This document shows positions 33,752 through 42,171 of a stretch of 63,177 nucleotides of DNA, one piece after another. Position numbers and translations under genes: made by a program. Source of the DNA: Bacillota bacterium. GTDB lineage: Bacteria; Bacillota; Clostridia; Lachnospirales; Lachnospiraceae. Location: the NCBI GenBank assembly GCA_023393095.1, contig JAEWMT010000021.1, forward strand, positions 1 to 63,177, in the 5' to 3' direction. Position 1 is the stretch's first letter, and each line of letters starts with the position of its first letter. Below the pieces are notes generated by a model. That model was given only the letters and a program-made list of their open reading frames with translations. It was not told the DNA's origin and did no database searches.

Positions 33752-35050
33752 ATGGATGAGATAAGTAAACAAGAATCAGATCGGTTATTATTGAAATCAC
33801 CTGGAGGCATCGTTAAACTGGCCTTTGACGAAATGCTCACAATACTCTATACAACGGATGTGTTTTACTCACTAATTAAAAATGTCGCTGATAAAATGAT
33901 TGTTAAGGCTCCTTTAGCTTTATTAAAATTGGTTTATTCGGCAGATATTATATATGTGACGCAGCAGATTGCTTCCCAAAAGCATCGGAAGGATAATATG
34001 TTTAGTATTAATTTTCGTATACTGCAGCAGGATGGAAGCTTTAAATGGGTTATGATTAATGGCAACAGGACAGAGGAAACTTATCAATCCGGTCCGAAAA
34101 CAGTACCGATATATTACTGTACAGCTATGGATATCACGGAGTTAATGATTAAGTATAAAAAGCTGGAACAAACAATTGATTATCATAATAAAATTATTGA
34201 GTTGTCCAAGGAATTATTTTTTGAATATGAAATTGCAACTGATACACTTTCCTTCAATGAACTTTTCGGAGAAGTATTCGGCAAGGAATCAGTGATAAAA
34301 GGGTTCCGTAACAAGCTTGAGGAAACAAAAATAATTTATAAGGATCAATTGCCGGCAGTTATTTCAATATACAACAATATGATGAGAGGTAGAAAACAGG
34401 CAAGATTTAAACTGAAACTGATACAGAAGGATGGGGAAGCCTGCTGGTATTACTGTTATGCTTCCATTATTTTTGATGAGAATAAGAATCCATATAAGGT
34501 AGTCGGTAAATTATCTTTAACGAATCATGTGGAAGAAGATAAGGAAGAATATCAGCCACAGACAGACGCATTAACAAAGGTTTTTAACAAGGAATCCGCA
34601 GAACATCTTATCATGGAAGCTGTTAAAAAACAGAAAGCCGATACACGTTCAGCGTTGTTCTTAATTGATTTAAGAAATTATAAAAGCATGAATGAGATCA
34701 GAAAATCACTGAGCAGAGAAAACGTACTGACGGAAATAGGGGATCTGCTCATAAAGAATTTTCGCACTACTGATATTATTGGCAGGCTTGGACTAAGTGA
34801 ATTTGTCGTTTATATGAAGAATATTTCTTCAGATGTTGCTATCTATGAAATGGCGGAGAAGCTATGTAGGATGATAGAGGAGGCATATTCCTATTCCTAT
34901 ACGAAGAATGTTATGTCCATTAGTATAGGAATTGCTGTCCATAAGGGGATACATGATTATCAATTATTAATGGCTAATGCCAGTGCTGCTTTAGTAATGG
35001 CAAAAAAGGTTACGACCAGTTCTTTTGAAGTATTTAACCAGACGATATAA
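33752..35050 (+). CDS. PAS-containing protein with degenerate GGDEF domain
   Basis: This cytoplasmic protein of about 432 residues has two PAS-like domains (about 15-140, with FRILQQDGSFKWVMINGNRTEE, and about 150-265, with LIQKDGEACWYYCYASII) and a GGDEF-fold domain (about 280-430). The active-site motif reads GLSEF in GRLGLSEFVVY instead of GG(D/E)EF, so cyclic-di-GMP synthesis is unlikely and a receptor or scaffold role is more plausible. An ATG at 33719 is possible, but AGGAAGG before 33752 is the better site. It is divergent from the hydrogenase operon and heads the signalling genes to its right. Confidence 0.8.
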   Translation: MDEISKQESDRLLLKSPGGIVKLAFDEMLTILYTTDVFYSLIKNVADKMIVKAPLALLKLVYSADIIYVTQQIASQKHRKDNMFSINFRILQQDGSFKWVMINGNRTEETYQSGPKTVPIYYCTAMDITELMIKYKKLEQTIDYHNKIIELSKELFFEYEIATDTLSFNELFGEVFGKESVIKGFRNKLEETKIIYKDQLPAVISIYNNMMRGRKQARFKLKLIQKDGEACWYYCYASIIFDENKNPYKVVGKLSLTNHVEEDKEEYQPQTDALTKVFNKESAEHLIMEAVKKQKADTRSALFLIDLRNYKSMNEIRKSLSRENVLTEIGDLLIKNFRTTDIIGRLGLSEFVVYMKNISSDVAIYEMAEKLCRMIEEAYSYSYTKNVMSISIGIAVHKGIHDYQLLMANASAALVMAKKVTTSSFEVFNQTI

Positions 35051-35092
35051 TCATAAAGAAGTTAGGGTAAATTATAAAAAGTATAATTCACA

Positions 35093-35143
35093 AGTTTGTG
35101 CCAGGACTTCCCAAAGTGCGTTTCCGACGTATTAGCACAAACT
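35093..35143 (+). other. Inverted repeat between the PAS/GGDEF and DRTGG genes
   Basis: AGTTTGTGC (35093-35101) and GCACAAACT (35135-35143) are perfectly complementary around a 33-base loop. No U-tract follows, so it may be an operator or a processed RNA end. Confidence 0.45.
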
Positions 35144-35201
35144 ATCGCTAAGGGTAGTATGTAAGTTAGCATGGAAAATCATGGTGGATTGGAGGATTAA
35201 A

Positions 35202-35558
35202 ATGACGATTGATGACATCAGAGAAGTATTAGGAGCGAAGTATATTGTCGGTGAGGAATGGGCAGGCAGGGAGGTGCACACAGCCTGTGGATCGGATATG
35301 ATGAGTGATGTGCTTGCTTTTATGAAGGATCAGTCAGTATTGTTAACAGGGCTTTGTAATCTTCAGGTAATTCGAACCTGTGAAATGATGGATATTATTT
35401 GTATTGTATTTGTTAGAGGTAAACTACCGGATGAAGCTATGATTGCAATGGCACAAGAGAAAGGAATTGCAATCCTCTCCACAGGACATAGAATGTTTTC
35501 CGCCTGTGGTATGTTATACGAGAAAGGCTTACGGGGGGGTCAGAATTATCGTGAGTGA
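35202..35558 (+). CDS. DRTGG-domain protein 1
   Basis: This 118-residue protein of the DRTGG family (a fold first noted beside CBS domains and in phosphotransacetylase-like proteins) begins MTIDDIREVLGAKYIVGEEWAGREVHTACGSDMMSDVLAF, the characteristic layout of the short stand-alone forms found with clostridial hydrogenase genes. The ATG at 35202 has GGAGG seven bases upstream. It overlaps the next gene by 8 bases. The biochemical role is unknown; it may bind a ligand or a protein partner in the redox signalling set. Confidence 0.8.
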   Translation: MTIDDIREVLGAKYIVGEEWAGREVHTACGSDMMSDVLAFMKDQSVLLTGLCNLQVIRTCEMMDIICIVFVRGKLPDEAMIAMAQEKGIAILSTGHRMFSACGMLYEKGLRGGQNYRE

Positions 35559-35979
35559 TACAATTATGATGACTTATCAAGTTCCGGCAGATGATTTTAC
35601 AAGGGCCGGAGAAGCCTCTAGCAGTGTAAAGAGCAGATTAAAGAAGATGGGTGTTGATCCGGACATCGTCAGAAGAGTTTCCATTGCCATGTATGAGGGT
35701 GAAATCAATATGGTAATTCATGCGCATGGAGGAACGGTCGATGTTATTATATCTCCGGAGGAGATTAATATGATATTAAAGGATCAAGGGCCGGGCATAG
35801 AAGATATTGAACTGGCTATGCAGGCCGGATATTCTACTGCTCCGGACAATATCCGCTCCCTTGGTTTTGGAGCTGGTATGGGTCTTCCAAATATGAAAAA
35901 GTATACGGATGAAATGATAATTAACAGTGTACTTGGGGTTGGAACAACTGTTAAAATGAAAATAAAGATGAACGAATAA
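35551..35979 (+). CDS. RsbW-like anti-sigma/serine kinase (HATPase)
   Basis: This protein of about 142 residues has the GHKL ATP-binding fold of the RsbW/SpoIIAB type: N-box YEGEINMVIHAHGG, G1 DQGPGIEDIE and G2 GFGAGMGLPNMKKY. I take GTG at 35551, which lies in an 8-base overlap with the DRTGG gene (GTGAGTGA) and follows a G-rich stretch; ATG at 35566 is an alternative. No RsbV-like antagonist or sigma factor is adjacent, so its target is unknown. Its context suggests phosphorylation-based control tied to hydrogenase or redox state. Confidence 0.82.
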   Translation: MSDTIMMTYQVPADDFTRAGEASSSVKSRLKKMGVDPDIVRRVSIAMYEGEINMVIHAHGGTVDVIISPEEINMILKDQGPGIEDIELAMQAGYSTAPDNIRSLGFGAGMGLPNMKKYTDEMIINSVLGVGTTVKMKIKMNE

Positions 35980-36183
35980 ATCTTTTTCAGTCTATGATGA
36001 CGAGATGCATATTTGTTAGTGATGCAAAGATAATGTCACATAAAACCCGATTACATACATTTGCGAAATTATGCAGTATCCATAATATTTATGCATCATT
36101 TGTTGTAGTTTAGCTGTATGGCTTAACTGTAATTGAATAAGTAGCTAGATCCGACATAACATACTTAACGGGGAGGTAGGTTA

Positions 36184-37470
36184 ATGGGTAAATTTTTCAC
36201 TTCTGTTCATTTGAAGGAAGATTTGTGTATGGGTTGCATCAATTGTATTAAACGTTGCCCTACACAGGCAATACGTGTTCGTAACGGAAAAGCCGTAATA
36301 ACAAAAGAATTTTGTATCGATTGCGGCGAATGCATCCGCATATGCCCTCATCATGCAAAAGAGGCTACATATGATTCACCGGATATCATGAAGAATTATG
36401 AATATACGGTAGCGCTTCCGGCACCATCCCTGTATGGACAGTTCAATCATTTAGAGGATATTAATATTGTTCTAACGGCTTTGATAAAGATGGGTTTTGA
36501 TGATGTCTTTGAGGTTAGCGGGGCTGCTGAGCTTGTATCAGATGTTACAAGAAAATATGTAAATGAACATAAGGAAAAATGGCCTATTATCAGTACTGCA
36601 TGTCCATCCGTGGTAAGATTAATACAGGTTCGTTTTCCAAATCTGATAGAGCATCTACTGCCGGTCTGCGCTCCGGTAGATCTGGCAGCAACTTTAGCCA
36701 GAGAGAAGGCTATGAAGAAAACTGGTCTTCCAAAGGATAAAATAGGAATTATTTTCATCTCTCCCTGTCCGGCAAAAATGACTGCGGTTAAATCACCGAT
36801 TGGACTGGATCATAGTGAAATTGATGGGGTGCTTGCAATTAAAGAGGTTTATCCAATACTATTGCCTCTGATGAAGCAAAGTATTGATAACCCTCTGGAG
36901 CTTAGAATATCCGGCCGTATCGGAATCGGCTGGGGGAGTACCGGAGGGGAAGCAGGAAGCTTGCTTACGGATAATTACTTGGCAGCAGACGGAATCGAGA
37001 ATGTAATTAAAGTATTGGAAGATTTAGAGGATCAGAAATTTGATCAATTGGAATTCATAGAATTAAATGCCTGTGCTGGTGGTTGCGTCGGAGGGGTTTT
37101 AACAATAGAGAATCCCTACCTGGCAAAGGTGAAGCTTTTGCGCCTTCGAAAGTATCTTCCGATTGCTTGCTCCCATATTGTTAATGAATCTAATTTGGAG
37201 AGCTTCTGGAATGATGAAGTAAACTATGAACCAGTATTTAAGCTAGGGAATAATATGAAGGAAAGTATTGCAAATATGGCCAGGGTGGATGAACTTTGTG
37301 CGCAGTTCCCAAGACTAGATTGCGGTTCCTGCGGTGCACCTACCTGTAAAGCTCTTGCAGAAGATATAGTCCGAGGTGTTGCAAATGAACAGGACTGTAT
37401 CCATATTCTCAGGGATTATATCCATAAACTGTCCGACGAGTTATCGAAGCTTGATATGAAAAAACCGTAA
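36184..37470 (+). CDS. Sensory-type [FeFe] hydrogenase-like iron-sulfur protein
   Basis: This 428-residue protein has two N-terminal 4Fe-4S motifs (CMGCINCIKRCP, CIDCGECIRICP), an H-cluster-type domain and a C-terminal 4Fe-4S domain (CGSCGAPTCKALAED). The H-domain motifs are altered: L1 STACPSVV (Cys140, with Ala where catalytic enzymes have the proton-relay Cys), L2 ISPCPAKM (Cys195) and L3 NACAGGCVGG (Cys297, Cys301). The four cluster ligands are kept. This is the pattern of putative sensory (group C) hydrogenases rather than H2-producing enzymes. GGGGAGG precedes the ATG. Confidence 0.85.
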   Translation: MGKFFTSVHLKEDLCMGCINCIKRCPTQAIRVRNGKAVITKEFCIDCGECIRICPHHAKEATYDSPDIMKNYEYTVALPAPSLYGQFNHLEDINIVLTALIKMGFDDVFEVSGAAELVSDVTRKYVNEHKEKWPIISTACPSVVRLIQVRFPNLIEHLLPVCAPVDLAATLAREKAMKKTGLPKDKIGIIFISPCPAKMTAVKSPIGLDHSEIDGVLAIKEVYPILLPLMKQSIDNPLELRISGRIGIGWGSTGGEAGSLLTDNYLAADGIENVIKVLEDLEDQKFDQLEFIELNACAGGCVGGVLTIENPYLAKVKLLRLRKYLPIACSHIVNESNLESFWNDEVNYEPVFKLGNNMKESIANMARVDELCAQFPRLDCGSCGAPTCKALAEDIVRGVANEQDCIHILRDYIHKLSDELSKLDMKKP

Positions 37471-37510
37471 TGTTAAGATCGATTGAATATATCATAGAGA
37501 TCGGCTTCTT

Positions 37511-37616
37511 AGGATTAGGATGTCAAAAATTAAATACAAACTAGATTAATGGATATATATGCACAAATATTCATCTCACTACATAAATCTTACTTTTGAC
37601 ACCCTAATCCTTTTTA
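37511..37616 (+). other. Long inverted repeat between the sensor hydrogenase and DRTGG-2 genes
   Basis: AGGATTAGGATGTCAAAA (37511-37528) pairs with TTTTGACACCCTAATCCT (37594-37611) at 17 of 18 positions, and five T follow. It encloses 65 AT-rich bases. It can act as a terminator or attenuator before the next gene. Confidence 0.6.
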
Positions 37617-37662
37617 GAATAATACATCTGGTGTATGCTCACCAAAGTTATTGGAGGTTAAA

Positions 37663-37998
37663 ATGAAGGTAAATGAATTGTTTCAAATAGAAGATTTTAA
37701 GGTGCTGAATGAAGGAGATAACATACAAAGGGAGATATCAGTACCTTACTGCTGTGACCTTTTAAGTATTGCCATGGGTAAGATGCCCGCAAATTCAGCA
37801 TGGATAACAGTTATGGGTAATATCAATACTCTGGCAGTTGCAGCACTTGCGGATACCGCTTGTATCATACTGGCGGAAGGAAGCAGACTGGATGTACCTA
37901 CATTAGAAAAAGCAAAAGAACAGGGTATAACGGTGTTTGAGACGGCACTTCCGATCTTTGATGCAGCCCTAATGGTACATAATAGACAGAATGCTTAA
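37663..37998 (+). CDS. DRTGG-like protein 2
   Basis: This 111-residue protein is related in layout to the DRTGG protein at 35202: MKVNELFQIEDFKVLNEG, the VPYCCDLLSIAMGKM core and ACIILAEGSRLDVPTLEKAKEQGITVFETALP. The ATG at 37663 is set by TTGGAGG. It overlaps the PHP gene by 8 bases, so the two are translationally coupled. The likely role is ligand or partner binding in the same signalling set. Confidence 0.72.
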   Translation: MKVNELFQIEDFKVLNEGDNIQREISVPYCCDLLSIAMGKMPANSAWITVMGNINTLAVAALADTACIILAEGSRLDVPTLEKAKEQGITVFETALPIFDAALMVHNRQNA

Positions 37999-38716
37999 AC
38001 TATCATATGATTTGCATATCCATTCCTGTCTCTCTCCCTGCGGTGATGAGGATATGCTTCCATCCAATATAGTCGGAATGGCTTATTTAAAAAGCCTTGA
38101 TGTGATTGCCGTTACAGATCATAATTCCTGTAAAAACTGTCCGGCTGTATTAAAGCTGGCAGAACAATATAATATGATTGCGCTTCCCGGCATGGAACTC
38201 TGTACGATGGAGGAAGTCCATGTTCTATGCTTATTTGCAGAGCTTGATGATGCAATAAGATTTGGTGAATATGTTTCCTCAAAGCTATTAAAAATACCAA
38301 ACGATGAGAACGTATTTGGAAAACAGGAGATATATGATGAAGAAGATAATAGGATAGGAACAGAGCCTTATCTTCTGATTAATGCTACTGATATTTCATT
38401 TGATGAGCTAAGTGATTTGATGCAGGAATACCATGGCATCTATATACCTGCTCATCTGGATAAGAATTCGAACAGTTTAATATCAAATCTTGGTTTTGTA
38501 TCACCGAATGCCGATTTCCCCTGTGCGGAGCTGGCCAATCTGACACATCTGCAAGAGTTGTCAGAAAGAAATCCGTATTTAAAAAAATGTAATATCATTA
38601 CCGATTCTGATGCACATATGCTGGGAAATATTAATGAAGCAGAAAATTTTTTGGATTGTGAAAGAAGAAGCAGGAAATCAGTGATACGCGCTCTTTCGGG
38701 CAGAGAAAGTAGATAA
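37991..38716 (+). CDS. PHP-domain metal-dependent phosphoesterase
   Basis: This 241-residue protein has the PHP signatures DLHIHSCLSPCGDEDM (about 7-22), VTDHNS (about 41-46), a central GMELCTMEEVHVLCL and a final SDAHM (about 212-216), which provide the metal-binding His/Asp set of the COG0613 group. The substrate could be a nucleoside bisphosphate or an RNA 5' end, as in known relatives, or a signalling nucleotide. It is the last gene of the cluster and is followed by a strong terminator. Confidence 0.85.
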   Translation: MLKLSYDLHIHSCLSPCGDEDMLPSNIVGMAYLKSLDVIAVTDHNSCKNCPAVLKLAEQYNMIALPGMELCTMEEVHVLCLFAELDDAIRFGEYVSSKLLKIPNDENVFGKQEIYDEEDNRIGTEPYLLINATDISFDELSDLMQEYHGIYIPAHLDKNSNSLISNLGFVSPNADFPCAELANLTHLQELSERNPYLKKCNIITDSDAHMLGNINEAENFLDCERRSRKSVIRALSGRESR

Positions 38717-38761
38717 AAACAAAAATAAAAATAAACAGAAATAAAAATAATCAGAAATAGT

Positions 38762-38803
38762 AAGGAGCAGCTTCAAAAGTTTTAACTAATGAAGCTGCTC
38801 CTT
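38762..38803. terminator. Bidirectional terminator between the PHP and LCP genes
   Basis: AAGGAGCAGCTTCA and TGAAGCTGCTCCTT form a perfect 14-bp stem between convergent genes. Confidence 0.85.
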
Positions 38804-38869
38804 TGTGTATATCTTTTTATTACTTACTTTATAAATATATCCGGTGTTATCAATTGGCCTAACACATCA

Positions 38870-40174
38870 TTATTGCGTGCTACCGGAATCGGAAGTTTTT
38901 CCGATGGCTGTCGCATTATCTTTGGAAGTCTCTTTACCGCTTGCATTTCCGTAGATAAAATCATGGATCTCTTGACGAGTAGCATTCCAATCAGTAGGTA
39001 CAAGGACTTCCTGGTTAACACTTCCCAATCGATGAGTTTCGTTTTTATAACTACCATCGGCAGGAATACGATGGCTTTCTAGATCCTTCACCTTTAAATC
39101 CATTGCTTCTTCAAAATATCGTTCAAACTCAGCCTTTGTGATATCGGTCTGAATACGAACTTCATGCAGTATCTTATTCATTAAGCCGGGCAACTCTAAA
39201 ATATTTTTATGCATTATCTTACTATAAATTGCTTTTAAAACAATTCTCTGTCGCTGGGTTCTGCCGAAATCATTGCTTTCCGTAGAGGTTGATCTTTTAC
39301 GTACCCTACAGTAGCCTAAAGCTTGGTTACCATTCAAGGTCTGGGTTCCTGCCTTTACTTTACGGAATTGTTTCTTGGATATATAATTAGTTGTATTAAG
39401 GTAATTTGCCTCATTTTGAGTTAAGGTAACCTTGACGCCTCCAATCATATCTACAATCTGCTGAAACTTCTCAAAATTAACCATACAATAACCATCCATT
39501 TTGATTCCGAAATTTGTCTCAATGGTACTATATAGTTTATCAATGCCGCCTTTGGAATATGCAGAATTCAGCCTCCCTTTATCATACCCCGGAATATCAA
39601 CATATAAATCTCTCATTAAAGAGGTAAGCTTTAGAGTATGGGTCTCGGTATTCATAGTTGCAATTATCATTGAGTCGGTATTTTTTGCGTTTTTAATTTC
39701 TTCAATACCGATCAGAAGTATATTAACAATCTTATCGGCAGGTTTGGTACTTACAGCAGTGCTATCTGTTTTATCGGTCTTATCGGTTTTCTGATAGTCC
39801 AAATTGTGATAAATATATTCTGTAGCGATTTTTGCCACCAGCTTTTTTCCTGCAGGGGTAAATACTAATATACAGCCAAGTACAGCCACTGTGAGTAAAG
39901 TAAAAAGTAATACTTTTAATATTCTTGTAGAACGTTTCTTCTTTTTACGTTTTCGGTTGCTGCCTGACTTAGGCTTTCTTTCTAAATCGTCACGTACCTG
40001 TCTGGCCAAGGATGAGTTTACCTCCTTTACAAATGTATTACTATCATCATAATCGTAGTTTCGTTTTTTTATATTACTTGACATCTGGTTTACTTCGCTT
40101 CCGCTATTAACGAAGGTTGGTATATCAATCCATCTCTGGTTGCGATTATCTCTATTATTATCGTCTCTTTGCAT
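38870..40174 (-). CDS. LytR-CpsA-Psr (LCP) family glycopolymer transferase
   Basis: This protein of about 434 residues attaches anionic glycopolymers to peptidoglycan. A long basic cytoplasmic N-terminus (RKRKKKKRSTRILK) precedes one transmembrane helix (VLLFTLLTVAVLGCILVF). The LCP domain shows DSMIIATMNTETHTLKLTSLMRDLYVDIPG, GRLNSAYSKGG and the FGRTQRQRIVLKAI arginine block that binds the polyprenyl phosphate. I take ATG 40174 with GAGGGAAGAG upstream. A hydrophilic Ser/Thr-rich tail ends it. Confidence 0.9.
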   Translation of the reverse strand: MQRDDNNRDNRNQRWIDIPTFVNSGSEVNQMSSNIKKRNYDYDDSNTFVKEVNSSLARQVRDDLERKPKSGSNRKRKKKKRSTRILKVLLFTLLTVAVLGCILVFTPAGKKLVAKIATEYIYHNLDYQKTDKTDKTDSTAVSTKPADKIVNILLIGIEEIKNAKNTDSMIIATMNTETHTLKLTSLMRDLYVDIPGYDKGRLNSAYSKGGIDKLYSTIETNFGIKMDGYCMVNFEKFQQIVDMIGGVKVTLTQNEANYLNTTNYISKKQFRKVKAGTQTLNGNQALGYCRVRKRSTSTESNDFGRTQRQRIVLKAIYSKIMHKNILELPGLMNKILHEVRIQTDITKAEFERYFEEAMDLKVKDLESHRIPADGSYKNETHRLGSVNQEVLVPTDWNATRQEIHDFIYGNASGKETSKDNATAIGKTSDSGSTQ

Positions 40175-40342
40175 CGTCTCTTCCCTCATAAATTCACTTA
40201 CTCTACATGGTTGTCCCAGCAATAAGTATCTTACCATCCATTAAGAATAATGTAAACAGAATCTATTCAATATCTTACAAATATCCTAAAATGATTTGTG
40301 GAAATATTCCCATAATAAAGGTAAAGCACCCGGTATTAAATA

Positions 40343-40539
40343 GTTACAATTCACAGCCAACTAAGCTGTCGGACACAGAACCTCCTTCACACGCAGGTTG
40401 AAAGACATAGCACCAGTTTTGTATGCCTTAGTCGTACAAGTATGTTCGGCTATGGCATACAAAACTGATACCATGTCTTTCAAACAGTGTATTACACGAG
40501 GTTCTGTGTTCAAGAGCTTAGTCGTCTGTGAATAGTAAC
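40343..40539. repeat. 197-bp near-perfect palindromic element
   Basis: The two arms are complementary in blocks with small symmetric bulges: TTCACAG/CTGTGAA, ACTAAGCT/AGCTTAGT, ACACAGAACCTC/GAGGTTCTGTGT, TTGAAAGACAT/ATGTCTTTCAA and AGTTTTGTATGCC/GGCATACAAAACT, with a 25-base loop near 40430-40455. There is no U-tract. It is unrelated in sequence to the 60.7-kb element. It occupies most of the gap between the LCP gene and queT; I see no gene there. Confidence 0.8.
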
Positions 40540-40606
40540 GTTAAATAATATAATTCCGAATGCTTCCTTAAAAAAGACCTTATTATTTGATGTAATGAAA
40601 ACTCAA

Positions 40607-41098
40607 TTATTTATTACCGCGAAAAACGATATGTTTTATGCTGTTCAATGTGAACAGTAATACCATTCCAAATATACCGGCAGCTACTAATTCACCGGCA
40701 CCGACGGTTAGCATATTGAATGGAACCGGCTGTGCATCTCCATATGCAAATTTAAGTATCCAAGGAATTACAAGCGCATTAATTATAATTGGTGGAATTG
40801 GAACAAGAAATTTGTTAAATCTCAACTTATAAGATAGTAAGGCAGCAATTAGTGTAGCCATGGAGCCGAATACCATATCTAGAACCGATGTACCAGGAAT
40901 CAAGACACCGCTTAGGAAACAACCCAGGGTGACGCCGGGAATTGCAGCCGGGGTAAAATACGGCAGTACGGTAAGCGCCTCGGCAATACGACATTGAACC
41001 GGACCATAGCTGATAAAGCTGAAGACAAGTACCAGAACGATATAGATGGCAGCAATAACTGCAGCCTCTGTGATAAAGATAGTTTTTTTACTTTTCAT
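40607..41098 (-). CDS. queT: QueT-type ECF transporter S component (queuosine precursor)
   Basis: This 163-residue integral membrane protein has six hydrophobic segments and the QueT-family stretch VQCRIAEALTVLPYFTPAAIPGVTLGCFLSG (about 34-64). With the general ECF module (encoded elsewhere) it should import a queuosine precursor such as preQ1. The start has AAAGGAG. The pseudoknot-forming leader upstream supports preQ1-responsive control. Confidence 0.88.
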   Translation of the reverse strand: MKSKKTIFITEAAVIAAIYIVLVLVFSFISYGPVQCRIAEALTVLPYFTPAAIPGVTLGCFLSGVLIPGTSVLDMVFGSMATLIAALLSYKLRFNKFLVPIPPIIINALVIPWILKFAYGDAQPVPFNMLTVGAGELVAAGIFGMVLLFTLNSIKHIVFRGNK

Positions 41099-41119
41099 TT
41101 TTATTCTCCTTTAGTTTTG

Positions 41120-41215
41120 TTTAAGGGATGTTTTATAATCCCTTCGTCAGGAAGGTCTCGAACTGACGTTTTTGAATAATTTGCAAAGACCTTGGTTTTA
41201 TAGGGCTTGCGACTT
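41120..41215 (-). promoter_or_regulatory. Candidate riboswitch: H-type pseudoknot in the queT leader
   Basis: On the minus strand, in order, AAGGTCT (41187-41193), CGTCAG (41163-41168), AGACCTT (41152-41158) and CTGACG (41145-41150) form two interleaved perfect helices, an H-type pseudoknot. A hairpin AAGGGAT/ATCCCTT lies nearer the start codon. Given queT downstream, a preQ1 riboswitch is the natural reading, but the sequence does not match the class I or II consensus that I know, so class III or a variant is possible. Confidence 0.55.
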
Positions 41216-41219
41216 TATT

Positions 41220-41247
41220 AGTATAACAGGAAAATGAGGGTTGTCAA
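41220..41247 (-). promoter_or_regulatory. queT promoter
   Basis: On the minus strand TTGACA (41242-41247), 16 bases, then TATACT (41220-41225). The spacer TCATTTTCCTGT is shared with the vanY promoter at 3796-3824. 41248-41442 carries no gene, only the upstream region of the 41443 gene. Confidence 0.75.
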
Positions 41248-41442
41248 GCGAAGATAGTGACTCAACCCTCCGAGTTTTGACTTAACAATGAAGAAAGACT
41301 GGCTGAAATACAATTGAATAGAATGCACTATATATTCAGTAACTATCTTACAAATAAGTGCGTACTTGATTAAAGAAATATAATATTTTACTATGAAATC
41401 ATAAAATTACCAGAAGGTAAGTTATTATAACGGAGGAAACAT

Positions 41443-42006
41443 ATGGAAAAGAGAATTACTTATTTTGAAGATGTGAAGCAGGATAACACATTAATGACCT
41501 TTCAGATAGCGGCAGATAAGTTAAAAGAATTGAATATTCAAAAGCTGGTTTTGGCATCAACAAAAGGAGAAACAGCAAAAAGAGCAATGGAATTTTTTAA
41601 AGATAGTGGGGTTCAATTGATAGTCGTAGCGCATCAATATGGTTTTTCCAGCCAGGATAATCTGTTTCCACAGGAATTAGTAAAACAATTAAGAAATAAT
41701 GGTCATGAGGTGTATTTTGGCACAATGCTCTTCCATACCGAAAAACTTTATGCTAATAACACACCGACCATAATCGCAGATTTTCTTCGTTGCTTTAGTG
41801 AAGGAGTAAAGGTCTGCTATGAAATTACATTAATGGCTACTGATGGAGGCTTATTAAGGCTTGGCGAAAGCGTTATAGCAATTGCAGGAACCGGTGCGGG
41901 TGCTGATACTGCTATGGTTATGCAAGCAGCATCTACAAGAAGTCTGAATAAGCTGAAAATAAATGAACTACTATGTAAACCGTTAAATAATTATATTGTT
42001 AATTAA
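41443..42006 (+). CDS. Pyruvate-kinase C-terminal-like domain protein (COG1751 type)
   Basis: This 187-residue protein resembles the stand-alone pyruvate kinase alpha/beta domain family, with LVLASTKGETAKRAMEFF (about 34-51), VVAHQYGFSSQD and a C-terminal VIAIAGTGAGADTAMVMQAA glycine-rich loop (about 145-164). Such proteins are common in anaerobes and uncharacterised. GGAGG precedes the ATG. It is monocistronic, followed by an inverted repeat and a terminator. Confidence 0.8.
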   Translation: MEKRITYFEDVKQDNTLMTFQIAADKLKELNIQKLVLASTKGETAKRAMEFFKDSGVQLIVVAHQYGFSSQDNLFPQELVKQLRNNGHEVYFGTMLFHTEKLYANNTPTIIADFLRCFSEGVKVCYEITLMATDGGLLRLGESVIAIAGTGAGADTAMVMQAASTRSLNKLKINELLCKPLNNYIVN

Positions 42007-42029
42007 AAGTAAGAGCCTAATTTAGGGGT

Positions 42030-42114
42030 GGGTTTCATTCAGCGCCATTGATCATTATAATTTTATTAGGAAATGCGAGTATTTTACTTCAACCCTTTGC
42101 AAGAATGAAATCCC
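42030..42114 (+). other. Inverted repeat after the PK-C-like gene
   Basis: GGGTTTCATTC (42030-42040) and GAATGAAATCCC (42103-42114) are complementary around a 62-base loop. A conventional terminator follows further downstream. Confidence 0.45.
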
Positions 42115-42171
42115 CCAAAACTAATCGCTTACTGAGTCATTAATAAATAGCTAAAATGCTTAGGTATATGA

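Noticed and set aside
33752..35050. Active diguanylate cyclase
   Set aside because: The catalytic motif is GLSEF rather than GG(D/E)EF, so activity is unlikely.
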